Assembly (NCBI GenBank): GCA_016715105.1
Contig: JADKBO010000038.1
Coordinates: 1 to 64,000, forward strand
Direction: 5' to 3'
Source: Saprospiraceae bacterium
GTDB taxonomy: Bacteria > Bacteroidota > Bacteroidia > Chitinophagales > Saprospiraceae
Length of the DNA stretch: 64,000 nt
Shown: positions 10,209-19,613 of the stretch, one piece after another
Layout: each line of letters starts with the position of its first letter
Numbering within the stretch: position 1 is the first letter of the stretch
Notes under the pieces: model-generated
The model's input: only the letters and a program-made list of their open reading frames with translations
The model's database searches: none
Told to the model about the DNA's origin: nothing
Made by a program: the position numbers and the translations under genes

Positions 10209-10884
10209 CGAGTTAACTAAAAGGTTTGGTATCTTCATTTTGGTGTATTTGGGACTGATTTTACTTTTTCAGTTGAAGCCAATGCAACAAGCCCACAATG
10301 TATACTATTGCAAAATTGGCAGGGGATTCTTCAACTTGGTAAACCCCAATTATTTCTCAATGTGGAATCCAAATGCTCCTGAGAATGAAAAAGATTGGAA
10401 TACCACCATATTTTTATACAGCAAAGCCAAACATGGGAATAGACTATCCAATATGTCTTATGTCCGATCTATAAATCCAGAAAGAGCGGTTTACAATAAT
10501 TTCAATACCATTTCTATGCTGCCCATGCTTTTTCTGGCATCGTTGTTTTTAGTTTCTCCTGGTTTTAAATGGTATGAAAAGCTTTGGAAGTTTTTCGTTT
10601 CACTGCTCATTCTTTATTTCTTTTTAGCCTTTTTTACCAGTCATGTCATTGAGAATGTAATGCTGAGCGAGGGTAGGATGGGTGATACTTTCTGGCATAA
10701 ATTTGTAGCACTCGTCGGCTTTTATGGTTTGAAAGAAGCCATCTACATTGTTGCAGCTTTGTCTTGGGCTTTGTTTTTTATTGGTAAATTGAATATGCCT
10801 GCGGCTGCGGAAATCGGAGATCGGAAATTGGAAAACGGAAATAAAAACGGAGACCGGAAACCGGATACCGGAAACCGGAAATAA
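10195..10884 (+). CDS. Exosortase-associated multi-pass membrane protein
   Basis: I use the ATG at 10195, which overlaps the exosortase end. One N-terminal helix (about 10-26), an outer loop of about 75 residues rich in Asn/Trp/Tyr (VNPNYFSMWNPNAPENEKDW), then about four helices (103-122, 131-149, 163-177, 183-199). I do not recognise a family. The topology and the translational overlap suggest an accessory protein of the exosortase. The last 24 codons are built from the 7-bp CGGAAAY repeat (DRKLENGNKNGDRKPD), so the natural C-terminus has probably been replaced or extended by repeat DNA. Confidence 0.6.
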   Translation: MKKLDELTKRFGIFILVYLGLILLFQLKPMQQAHNVYYCKIGRGFFNLVNPNYFSMWNPNAPENEKDWNTTIFLYSKAKHGNRLSNMSYVRSINPERAVYNNFNTISMLPMLFLASLFLVSPGFKWYEKLWKFFVSLLILYFFLAFFTSHVIENVMLSEGRMGDTFWHKFVALVGFYGLKEAIYIVAALSWALFFIGKLNMPAAAEIGDRKLENGNKNGDRKPDTGNRK

Positions 10885-10922
10885 AAATGGAGATCGGAAA
10901 TCGGAAATCGGAGGTCGGAATT
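10808..10922. repeat. 7-bp tandem repeat (CGGAAAT/CGGAGAT/CGGATAC type)
   Basis: About 14 heptamers such as CGGAAAT, CGGAGAT, CGGAAAC, CGGATAC and CGGAGGT run in phase, interrupted by AATAAAAA inserts. The array begins inside the preceding coding region and continues past its stop. Smaller patches of the same unit lie near 11070-11110, 11275-11290 and 11520-11535. Confidence 0.8.
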
Positions 10923-10993
10923 AAAGGAACCCGATAACGATCGGAAATACGAAGTTCAGAAACCTTGATTCTAGCAAAAATCTGGAGCCATTA

Positions 10994-11518
10994 AATCTGC
11001 CTTCCTCATTAGCCACTGGCTTTAGCCTGGGGCTAAGTTCAAAGAGAAAACGTGGGCTTTAGCCCAAACCCGGATACCGGAATTAATGGAAACCGGATAC
11101 CGGATACCGAAAATGTGGAAACGTGAAATGTGAGGTCAGCGGTACGATCTGCCTTCCTTATTAGCCACTGGCTTTAGCCTGTGGTCTAAATCCCGTCGAG
11201 ATAACGTGGGCTTTAGCCCAAAGCCGGAGATGGTCGTAGATAGAGAAACCATTTCCTATTACGATTATTATCGGAAATCGGAAGGAAAACGGAAATGGTA
11301 AAAACGCGAAATGTGAGCTCGGGAGTACGAAGATCAGCCTTCCTCATTAGCCACTGGCTTTAGCCTGTGGCCTAAATTCCATCGAGACAATGTGAGCTTT
11401 AGCCAAAACAGAAAATCGTAAAACATGGATCGGGAGTACGAAGATCAGCCTTCCTCATTAGCCACTGGCTTTAGCCTGTGGTCTAAATTCCGTCGAGACA
11501 ACGTGGGCTTTAGCCCAG
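10994..11518. repeat. Four copies of a twin-hairpin palindromic repeat
   Basis: Copies at about 10994-11067, 11145-11220, 11332-11410 and 11450-11518. Each holds two hairpins: CCACTGGCTTTAGCCTGTGG (arms CCAC/GTGG and GGCT/AGCC around TT) and GTGGGCTTTAGCCCA, separated by about 25 bases containing TCTAAATTCCGTCGAGACAA or a variant. Copies 2-4 are closest to each other; the spacing between copies (118-187 bp) is filled by heptamer DNA. It resembles a REP-type element. No transposase is nearby. Confidence 0.75.
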
Positions 11519-11598
11519 AACCGGAAATCGGAGATCGTGAATCCACGAGGCGAGTTTTCAGTTGTCAGCAGTCAGCTTTTTTCGGAAATCGATGAAAC

Positions 11599-11647
11599 GC
11601 AATAGGCAACAGGCAACAGGCAATAGGCAATTTGGCAATTAGCAAAT
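11599..11647. repeat. 7-bp tandem repeat (GGCAATA/GGCAACA type)
   Basis: AATAGGC, AACAGGC, AACAGGC and AATAGGC in direct succession, followed by decaying units (AATTTGGC, AATTAGC). The 7-bp period is the same as in the neighbouring arrays but the unit sequence differs. Confidence 0.7.
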
Positions 11648-11662
11648 TTTTGGGTTTTTATA

Positions 11663-11909
11663 ATTGAAATCCTACGCTTCTCTGCTTTTGCAAGGGATTG
11701 AACTCTCATTGAAATCCCAGGTGTCCCTGCTTCTGCAAGAGATTGAAATCCTACGCTTTTCTGTTTTAGCAAAAAATTGAAATCTCATTGAACTGCCATT
11801 GGAATCCTACATGTCTCTGCTTTTGAAAGGGATTGAACTCTCATTGGAATCCCATTGGAATCCCATTGGAATCCTACCTGTCCCTGCTGATGCAAGGGAT
11901 TGAAATCCA
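11663..11909. repeat. Hierarchical array of 11-bp and 34-bp modules
   Basis: Modules in order have lengths 34, 11, 34, 34, 11, 11, 34, 11, 11, 11, 34, 11. The 34-bp module is ATTGAAATCC followed by TAC-TCTCTGCTTTTGCAAGGG-like sequence; the 11-bp module is ATTGAACTCTC or ATTGGAATCCC. Every module begins with ATTG(A/G)A. The rest of the 10885-12080 gap holds only this and the other repeats listed. I see no gene there. Confidence 0.8.
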
Positions 11910-12080
11910 TTCGTAATACTGCCTTTCTCTTCTTCCAGATGGGAATGAACTAAGATGATTGAGAATGTGTTTTTTATATGAACACGTCTTCCTATTTGAC
12001 GATAATTAAAGCCACTTCTTGTAAATGGTAAAAGCGACACTCTATAGGAAGAATAAAGAGCTAAATAACAAAAAACGACT

Positions 12081-12919
12081 ATGGAATATATAGACTATTA
12101 CGCCGTTCTGGAGATTCCAAAAACAGCGGATGAAAAGGAAATAAAAAAAGCTTACCGAAGGCTTGCTCGGAAATACCACCCTGACTTGAACAAAGGTGAC
12201 CAAAGCGCAGAATCAAAATTTAAACAAGTTAATGAAGCCAATGAAGTATTGAGTGATCCTGAGAAAAGGAAAAAGTATGATAAACATGGTAAGGATTGGA
12301 TGCATGCCGATGAAATAGAAAATGCTCAGCGCCAGCAAAGAAGTTACCAAGGCAGTCGGGCCAGTGGTGGAAGCCAGCGGTGCAACAGGTTCTTCATTTG
12401 GTGGTGGTCGTCGGTCTCAAGCCAAGTTTAAAGGACAAGATTATCATGCTGAATTGACCTTGAATCTGTCTGAAGTCACCAAAACGCAAAAACAAACTGT
12501 AACAGTCAATGGGAAAAACTTGCGCTTTTCGATACCCGCAGGAATAAAAGATCAACAATCTATTGTCATCAAAGGCCAAGGAGGTCCTGGAGCAAATGGT
12601 GGGCCGGCTGGTGATTTATATCTGAAATTTAATATTTTGAATGATACCAGTTTCAAAAGAGAAGGTGATGATCTGCACAAAGAAATCTCACTGGATTTGT
12701 ACAAAGCATTGTTGGGTGGAGAAATTTTCGTTGACACTCTGGACGGAAAAGTAAAAATCAATGTGCCAGCAGGAACACAAAATGATGCCAAAGTGAAACT
12801 AAAGGGCAAAGGATTTCCAGTGTACAAAGAAGAAGGAAAAATTTGGTGATTTGTATATAAAATTCAAAATCATGATACCAACAAACCTTAGTCAGGAAGA
12901 AAACAAGAACTATTTGTAA
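12081..12919 (+). CDS. cbpA: CbpA-like DnaJ-family co-chaperone (two frameshifts)
   Basis: The N-terminal J domain (residues 1-70) carries the HPD motif at 33-35 (ARKYHPDLNKG) that stimulates DnaK ATPase. After a shift near 12365-12385 the frame continues through a Gly-rich linker (GSSFGGGRRS) into two DnaJ C-terminal substrate-binding domains (LRFSIPAGIKDQQ, GGPAGDLYLKF, LHKEISLDLYKALLGG, KINVPAGTQ, KLKGKGFPVY). A second shift in the A run at 12836-12840 leads to GDLYIKFKI and a stop at 12917-12919. The zinc-binding module of DnaJ is absent, which together with the CbpM gene 19 bases downstream supports CbpA. The shifts are more likely sequence errors than decay because all domains are preserved. 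Confidence 0.8.
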
Positions 12920-12938
12920 AACTTTCAAAAATGAGATC

Positions 12939-13220
12939 ATGAGCATCGAAAGACAGTTTATAGAAATCAAAAAATTGTGCACTGTTTACAATATCGCACC
13001 CAATCTGGTCATTGAGCTGGAAGAACATAATCTCATTTCGATGGAGTATACAGACGAAGCCATACTGCTAGATTTGGAAGAGTTGGGCAAGTTTGAGCAA
13101 TGGATGCGTTTACATCATGACTTAGGAATCAATGTAGCTGGTTTGGCTGTCATACAAGATTTATTGGAAGAGCGGGAAAATTTAAGGCAAGAACTTGCAT
13201 TGTTACGCAGCAGAATTTAG
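12939..13220 (+). CDS. cbpM: CbpM-like chaperone modulator
   Basis: The protein has 93 residues. It has the MerR-like helical start and the C-terminal coiled coil (residues 62-92, VIQDLLEERENLRQELALL) typical of CbpM, which binds the J domain of CbpA and inhibits it. Position right after cbpA is the usual pairing. It ends four bases into the convergent ABC ATPase gene. Confidence 0.8.
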   Translation: MSIERQFIEIKKLCTVYNIAPNLVIELEEHNLISMEYTDEAILLDLEELGKFEQWMRLHHDLGINVAGLAVIQDLLEERENLRQELALLRSRI

Positions 13221-13897
13221 GTCAAAATTTTTCCATCGCCCATAGTAATTATGCGGTCCGTTTGATCTGCAAATTCCTGGTCATGGGTAACAATTAACAG
13301 GGTAAGTCCTTTTTCTTTGGCCAATGTTTTAAAAATAGCCAGCACATTTTCTGAATTTCCACTATCCAAATTTCCTGTTGGTTCGTCGCCCATGATGATA
13401 CTAGGTTGATTGATCAAAGCCCTTGCAATGGCTACTCTTTGTTTTTCACCTCCCGAAATTCGATATGATTTACTATTAGAAATATTTGCAATGTCCAGCA
13501 GATTTAGAATATTTTTGGCATCCTCATAAATTTCATCATCAGATTTTTTAGCAAGTTTTTTAGCCGGCAAAGTGATATTTTCCATCACCGTAAATTCAGG
13601 TAATAAATAATGAAATTGAAATACAAATCCAATGTGTTCATTTCTGATATGAGCGAGTTCATTTGGAGTATTGCCAGTAATCAATTTGTCTTTGAGATAT
13701 AAATTGCCTTTATATTCAGTATCCATGGTAGACAAAATATACAACAAAGTAGATTTTCCGCAACCAGATTTACCCATAATGGAGACAAATTCTCCTTCAC
13801 TGACATTAAAATTGATGTCATTTAAAACTTGAGTTTCTACCGGTTTGTGAAAATATTTGTAGATGTGTTCTGCTCGAATAATTGATTTCCCTTCCAT
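13217..13897 (-). CDS. ABC transporter ATP-binding protein (MacB/LolD type)
   Basis: The protein has 226 residues, a full nucleotide-binding domain: Walker A GKSGCGKST, Q-loop VFQFHYLLPEFTVMEN, signature ISGGEKQR, Walker B SIIMGDEPTGNLDS and switch His in VTHD. The LPEFT-VMEN spacing and GNLDS are typical of the LolD/MacB branch that powers mechanotransmission permeases instead of classic import. It is the last gene of a three-gene operon (fusion protein, permease, ATPase), two bases after the permease stop. Confidence 0.9.
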   Translation of the reverse strand: MEGKSIIRAEHIYKYFHKPVETQVLNDINFNVSEGEFVSIMGKSGCGKSTLLYILSTMDTEYKGNLYLKDKLITGNTPNELAHIRNEHIGFVFQFHYLLPEFTVMENITLPAKKLAKKSDDEIYEDAKNILNLLDIANISNSKSYRISGGEKQRVAIARALINQPSIIMGDEPTGNLDSGNSENVLAIFKTLAKEKGLTLLIVTHDQEFADQTDRIITMGDGKILT

Positions 13898-13899
13898 GA

Positions 13900-15150
13900 T
13901 TATTGGCCTCTTAGTATGGTTACTGGGTCAATTCTTTTGGCCTTTCTAGCTGGTAAGTAACCCGCAAAAAAAGTAGATATCATCGCAAACACAATACCTA
14001 TAACATAATAAATTGGATTGAAATTGACTGGATAGGTTTTGATGGTGGGCAAAGCCTCTGTTTCAAATGGCAGTTGATCTATCACTGATGAGAAAAAGTA
14101 ACCCAAAATCAAGCCCAATAATCCGCCTATAAAGTCAATCAATAAGGCTTCACTGATGAAAATAAACAATACGTCGTTACCTGAAAATCCAGTAGCTTTT
14201 AAAATGGCAATATCATTCATTTTTTCATAAATAAACATGTTGAGGATATTGTAAATCCCAAAACCAGCAACGATCAATAAGGTGATTGAAACTGCGTAAG
14301 TGATGATATTTCTAATGGTTGTACCTGTCTCAAACTGTGCATTGGCAGTTCCAATATCAATGGCAGTGATCTGATACATTTTTGACAATTCCTTTGACAT
14401 CGGTAAAGCTTTTTTGATATCGAAAAGTTTGAGGTTGATATCAGTGATGTAATTTTCTTTTTCGCCCATAAAGCGCTGTACAGTGGGGATGTTTGCAAAA
14501 CTTTGGATATTGTCAATTTCAGCAAGACCACTTTGGTAAAATGCGACAATTTTCAAAGTGAGTCTATTTCCTTTTGCATTCACTATTTGAATGCGGTCAC
14601 CTATTTTCGCACTCATTTTTTTTGCTATTCCAATGCCAATAATGATGGCATTGTCATTATTGTGCAGATCGTAGATGTTACCATTCAAAATGTAATTATC
14701 AATATTAAACAATCTACTTTCTTCCAAAATATTGACGCCATTGATGATGCCATTCAATTCTATATTTCCTGCCGTAAAATGCTGACTCCTGGCGCGAAAC
14801 GCCAAGCACGTCTGGATTTTCCTTCAAAATGGCAATAATTGGACTTGCTTGTGAATTCTACTTTGGTTTTGTTTTGGTTTTACCGACCGTACGATCTGCC
14901 AACCATCCCTAAACGACTCGGACAATGCAATAGGTTGTTTTTCTGAAGGTAATATCTCATTGTAAAGATGAATGTGTGGTGTTCTGTCCAAGATCAAGCC
15001 ATCTAATAAACCATTCAATCCGGTCATGAATGAGACTAAAATGATAAAAGTAGCAATGCCAAAAGTCACCCCTAATGCAGCAATTGTAGATTGTTTTATC
15101 CTGGTGGTGATGTGTTTGTAGGCAATGTTCAACAGTACTTTCTTATTCAC
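13900..15150 (-). CDS. MacB/FtsX-family ABC permease (frameshifted)
   Basis: The ATG at 15150 opens an N-terminal helix (TIAALGVTFGIATFIILVSFM), followed by an extracytoplasmic domain and three C-terminal helices (ITYAVSITLLIVAGFGIYNILNMF, VLFIFISEALLIDFIGGLLGLILGYF, YYVIGIVFAMISTFFAGYLPA) with the family ending ARKAKRIDPVTILRG. The two reading-frame pieces meet near 14800-14850, where SPIIAILKENPDV joins LAFRARSQHFTAGNI. The start overlaps the end of the fusion-protein gene by eight bases. With the ATPase and fusion protein it should form a tripartite-like exporter; no TolC-type outer-membrane gene is adjacent. Confidence 0.85.
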
Positions 15151-16242
15151 TTGATTCCAGTTTATAGATTTCTGTTGTGGTGTCTATGCCATTCAATATT
15201 TCCGTGAATTGCAAGGAAGAAACTCCTACCTCAACAGTAATCAGTCCTTCTTTCGTTCTTACCTGATTTTTCTCATTTATGTATTGACTGGGTAGGGTAA
15301 GGACGTTGTCTTTTTTTGAAATGATGATATTGGCCTCACCGCTCAATCCATTCAATAAAACTGGCGGTTTGGTTTTAAATACTGCTTCTATTGTAAATGT
15401 TTGTGATCGCAAATCTTTGGAAGGATATATTTTCGTTAGTTCACAGTCAAAAGTTTTATTTACGAATGCGTCTAAAGTCACAATGATACTTTGACCTATT
15501 TTCACCCTCGAAATATCCACCTCATCTAGCAAAAGTTTGAGTATGAAATCATTTTCACTTCCAATCAGCGCAACCGGAGTTTGTGGGCTCACGGCTTCTC
15601 CAACCTTTTTCATTACTTCATAAACCACACCATCCACCAGACTATTTACGCGATATTCCTCATTGTTGATGGCACTGATTTGGTAAGCATTGTGTGCAAT
15701 TTTTAATTTATTGGCAAGGTCTATTTCTGTCCTTTTATAAGTGTTTTTCATTTTTGACAATTCATTTGCTGAGGTTTCATAGAGTAATTTTTGATTGTCA
15801 AGCTCTTGTTTCGTGCCAATACCTTTCTGCCATAAAATTGATAATCGCTGATAATTGACAGAATCATTTTGAAATTTCATGGTTGCATTCTGAATGTTTT
15901 CCTTGAGATCTTTGAGAATGGCAGAATTTCCTTGGTAATTGTCTTTTGCCAAGTCATAACTCAATTTCGCATTTGCTTTGTTTAATGAAGATTGAATTTG
16001 ATCAATACTAAACAATATTTCTCCTTTTTTACAATTTTCCCTTCAGTCAAATTGCTTGAAGAAATGAGACCATTTACGGCAGGATAGACATTATAAACAT
16101 CTCTTGGGACTACAGTGACCGTACTGTAAACAGCCTCAGTCAGAGTTCTGAAGCTTGGTTTGATATATTCGGTCTTCTTTTTACAACCTATCCAAAAAAT
16201 AATGAACAGAAAGGCGATTAATAGTTTTGTTTTAAAAATCAT
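15143..16242 (-). CDS. Periplasmic membrane-fusion lipoprotein of ABC exporter (frameshifted)
   Basis: The ATG at 16242 begins a lipoprotein signal (FLFIIFWIGCKKK) with the lipid-bearing Cys at residue 19. The frame breaks near 16015-16030, where KIVKKEK should read KIVKKGEILFSIDQIQ; adding one A to the A run restores it. The rest is an HlyD/RND-type adaptor: lipoyl half-motif, long coiled-coil hairpin (about residues 80-160), second lipoyl half (YRVNSLVDGVVYEVMKKVGEAV), and beta-barrel domain. It probably links the permease to an outer-membrane channel encoded elsewhere. First gene of the operon. Confidence 0.85.
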
Positions 16243-16474
16243 TTTTTGAATTTGACCTTTTTTGAAACTCAATAAACACAGTCAAAAAACAAAGGTAGTT
16301 AAACCAATTTCCGAACGGAATGATTTCAAACAAGAGCGGAAGTGATTGCTGTCAGTAAAAGGGCAGCGGAGTAATCAAAACAACTTTGGATTCTGAAAAA
16401 GCCAGGTTTTTTTGATATAAATAAAAAATGGTGTCATATGAATTTGCCTCTATTGTAACATTTGCCCTCGACAT

Positions 16475-16560
16475 ATGAACATCAAAAGCTGATATTAAGT
16501 ATTTTGCTATTTATCATCGTGGGGATTTATTATTTGACTACTTTTGACGCCAAAGACTAA
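16475..16560 (+). CDS. Possible small single-TM protein (one-base shift)
   Basis: An ATG at 16475 followed by MNIK, and, if one A is added to the AAAA run, by KLILSILLFIIVGIYYLTTF and a stop at 16558-16560. This is one clear membrane helix and a short polar tail, ending eight bases before the permease gene. The remaining bases of the 16243-16568 gap show no other feature. Very short, so it could be chance. Confidence 0.3.
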
Positions 16561-16568
16561 ATTCAATA

Positions 16569-17863
16569 TTGAACTTTTCATACTTCGTTGCTAAGCGCCT
16601 GGCATTTTCAAAAGGTCGTTCATTTACCAAAACCATAGTGGGTATTGCCATTGCTGCAATCACCATAAGTTTGGCTGTGATGTTACTTACAAATGCGATG
16701 ATCACAGGTTTCAAGCGTGAAATTCACAATAAAATATTTGGGTTTTGGGGCCATATTCATATTACCGATACCAATATCAATCGCGATTTTGAGTTGAGGC
16801 CTATTTCTGTGTCTGCTCCTTATTATGCTGAATTGAAAAAAATAAAAGCCGTGCAATATCAAATTCCTGCCAAAATGTGGGGACGTGAAATTGCAGGTAA
16901 ATATGAGGAAGCCACAAGTTTTGGTGGCGTGCAACACGTGCAACCATTCATCATTATGCCCGGCCTTGTAGAATCTGGCAAAGATTTTCAAACAATACTT
17001 TTTAAAGGAATTGATGAGCAATTTGACTGGGGTCGAATGAACCGGTTTATGATTTCCGGTAAGCAGAATTTGGAAGACATGAGTGAGGATGAGATCGTCA
17101 TCAGTAAAATCATTGCCGATAAACTGCAAATCAAAGTGGGCAAAGAGGTCATTGTATCTTTTGTAAAGAATAAAAACAAAGTAAGGAGAAAGCTCAAAGT
17201 TGTCGGTATTTTCAACACAGGATTGGAAGAATATGACAAAAGATTTGTATTGGGCAATATGAACCAGTTAAGAGCACTTTTGGAATGGAATGAAAATCAG
17301 GTTGCAGGAATTGAAGTATTTTTAGACGACATCAGAGACAGCGAAATCATTACCGATTACATATATAACAGTATTTTGCCCAGTAACCTATATGCAGAAA
17401 CCATCCAACAAAAATTTCCTTCTATTTTTGAATGGTTGAAATTGCAGGACATCAATGAAAAAGTGATTCTGCAATTAATGGGTATTGTAGCAGTGATCAA
17501 TATGATGACCGTTTTGCTCATTTTGATATTGGAACGCACTCATATGGTCGGCATACTTAAGTCGCTAGGTTCTACGAATTGGCAAGTGCAAAAAATATTT
17601 CTCTATCAAGCCAGTGTCATCATCCTTTTCGGACAATTACTGGGAAATGTCATCGGGCTAGGTCTCGCTTTTCTGCAAAAGACCTACAAATTCATCAAAT
17701 TGGATGAAGAAAATTACTATTTAGATACGGCGCCGATTTATCTGGATTGGCAGACGGTATTATGGATAAACTTTGGCGCTTTTATATTTATACTTTTGTT
17801 TTGGTATTGCCAACTTTTATCATCAATCGCATCAAGCCAATTTCAGCACTTAGATTCAATTGA
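16569..17863 (+). CDS. FtsX/LolE-type ABC permease
   Basis: The start is TTG at 16569 (NFSYFVAKRLAFSK, typical of LolC/LolE-like N-termini). The first helix is at about 22-45, then a 230-residue outer domain (GREIAGKYEEATSF, FKGIDEQFDWGRM), then three C-terminal helices, including MGIVAVINMMTVLLILILERTHMVGILKSLGS, which is diagnostic of the family. The terminal residues as read are aberrant; a one-base shift in TTTTGTTTTGG near 17800 restores LPTFIINRIKPISALRFN and a stop at 17861-17863. Such permeases pair with a LolD ATPase in lipoprotein release from the inner membrane. No ATPase is adjacent on this strand. Confidence 0.85.
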
Positions 17864-17869
17864 TAGGAA

Positions 17870-18546
17870 ATGAATTTGTATGCTCAAATATGGAAGTTTG
17901 GTTTTGCTAATACCAGCAAACGTTGGAGTCGTTTATTTAGACATTTCACTGTTTTATTTACTTTGAAACCGATCATTCCTAATTCGAGATTTTGGGATTG
18001 GCCTATAGATTTGTTGTTTTATTCCATAGATGTTTTATTTATTCCAGAGTTGCATATGACAGATTATTGATCATCAAACCCAAAATCAGAGGTTTGACCG
18101 ACTTGGAAGCCATGTTGGTAGAAGAGTGGTTTGGCACGAGTATTCATATCCCATCTGTAATGATCAATGACAAAGCGTCTACTTTTGTCAAACGGTATGC
18201 TTATGCCTTTGTGGGCTATAATGTTGTACATTATCGGGATACGATAGAATCAGCGATTTTGGTTCATGAACTGGTTCATGTTTTCCAATTCCAGAATTTC
18301 GGTAGCGTGTATATTTATAGAGCTTTGAAAGCTCAGGGGTCGAAATATAAATACGATTACGGTGGAGTAGAGCGCCTGGTCAACGGATTGAACAAAGGCA
18401 AAACTCTATTCCACTATAATTTTGAACAACAGGCTATGATTGTTGAAGATTTTTATAGAATGAATCATGAATTCCAGCTATTTAGCAATAGGTATGCACG
18501 AGACGTCTATCAAACTTACTACAATGACTTAATCAACTACAGCTAA
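17870..18546 (+). CDS. Putative zinc metallopeptidase-like protein with HELVH motif (frameshifted)
   Basis: The ATG at 17870 lies six bases after the corrected permease stop. The frame changes near 17985-18000. The joined product (about 225 residues) has a basic, hydrophobic N-terminal third and then a region with IESAILVHELVHVFQFQNF. HELVH is the HExxH zinc-binding motif, and its surroundings recall DUF4157-like zincins (HELxHVxQ). A downstream YNFEQQAMIVEDFYR could supply a third ligand (Glu). No signal peptide is clear. Co-transcription with the LolE-like permease is likely. The enzymatic role is inferred from the motif alone. Confidence 0.55.
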
Positions 18547-18629
18547 GTCGTCGATTTATCAATGCCTGCCATAATTTTCCCTAACTTTTGAATAATTAAT
18601 CAAAGAGGAAAAAAAACTCGCTTAAAATT

Positions 18630-19013
18630 TTACTTTTTGAATGTTTCAGTACAGTTTATTTGCGTACCAAAAAACTTACCAGTGTAGGTAATTTTGAGTG
18701 TATTGCCATCTAAAGTTGCATTCATAGTAAGGTCAGTTTCGGTTGGCGCATCAACCAATTTTAAGGTCCCTGTACAGTCAGTTAGCTGGAGTGGGCCGTC
18801 TAATGTGAGGGTATTGTTACCATCTTCCCATTCCATGTTCAAACCACTTGTTCCATTAGCAGTTGCCGTTAACTTCACACTAGTACCGTCTATCAGACAT
18901 CCTACACCCTGAACGGTATATACTCCAACAAAATCTGATTGCGTACACTTATCATCTTTTCCGCAAGCGACCAAAAGAACAGCAGCCAATGCTGCTAAGA
19001 AAAACTTTTTCAT
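18630..19013 (-). CDS. Small lipoprotein, lipocalin-like
   Basis: The protein has 127 residues. The lipoprotein signal LAALAAVLLVACG puts the acylated Cys at 17. The rest is beta-rich with four Cys (DKCTQSDFVGVYTVQG, GCLIDGT, LTDCTG, INCTETFKK), probably forming a small barrel with disulfides. It has about 50 percent visible similarity to the next gene and shares the end INCTET(F/Y)KK. Function unknown. Confidence 0.65.
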   Translation of the reverse strand: MKKFFLAALAAVLLVACGKDDKCTQSDFVGVYTVQGVGCLIDGTSVKLTATANGTSGLNMEWEDGNNTLTLDGPLQLTDCTGTLKLVDAPTETDLTMNATLDGNTLKITYTGKFFGTQINCTETFKK

Positions 19014-19156
19014 ATTAATTGTTTTTAAATGCTAGATAATCGAAGGTCAAACGTGTACTCTTTCACCAAAGTTTTATACGAAAAATTAATTTTAGCTAAT
19101 GCTGTACTGGTTAATTTGCCTTAAAATAAATCGGTATTATACATCCTTGCAAAAAT

Positions 19157-19542
19157 TTACTTCTTGTAAGTTTCTGTGCAATTGATAACTTTTCCTGAGA
19201 ACTTTCCATTGTAGGTTATTGTCATTTTTTTTCCTTCAAGCGTTGCATTCACCTGCATGTCTGTGTCTGCTTGTACATTTACTACATTGACAGAAGCCAT
19301 ACATTCATTAATGATCAATGGTCCTGCCAAGGTTAATCTACTTGTTGAGTTTGCCCAGTCAAAATTTACGCCATTAGGACCGTTTGCAAAAACTGTCAAT
19401 TCAACATCTGTTCCTGTCAGTAAACAACCTTCTCCTTCAATAGAAAAGAACCCAACATAATCTGATTGTTTACAAGTATTACTATCTTTCCCACAAGCTA
19501 TTAGAAAAATACAGATAATAAGACTACAGTTATTTTTTTCAT
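19157..19542 (-). CDS. Small lipoprotein, paralogue of preceding gene (frameshifted)
   Basis: The ATG at 19542 gives MKKITVVLLSVF, then a stop. Adding one T to the T run near 19505 gives FLIACGKDSNTCKQSDYVG and continues into a protein matching its neighbour along the whole length (GEGCLLTGTDVELT, INECMASVNVV, GKVINCTETYKK). It is a tandem duplicate with the same lipobox and the same four Cys. Function unknown. Confidence 0.6.
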
Positions 19543-19613
19543 ATTTAATTTTTGATATTCTAAATTTTTAAAAATTTATTGTTTATTCAATATTCTACTC
19601 ACAATGATAAAAT

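Noticed and set aside
11663..11909. CRISPR-like array
   Set aside because: The parts between the repeats are themselves repeated, unit lengths are only 11 and 34, and no cas gene is near.
11572..12040. Two minus-strand reading frames of 66 and 77 codons
   Set aside because: Both lie in the heptamer and 11/34-bp repeat DNA and only translate it; no start signal or family.
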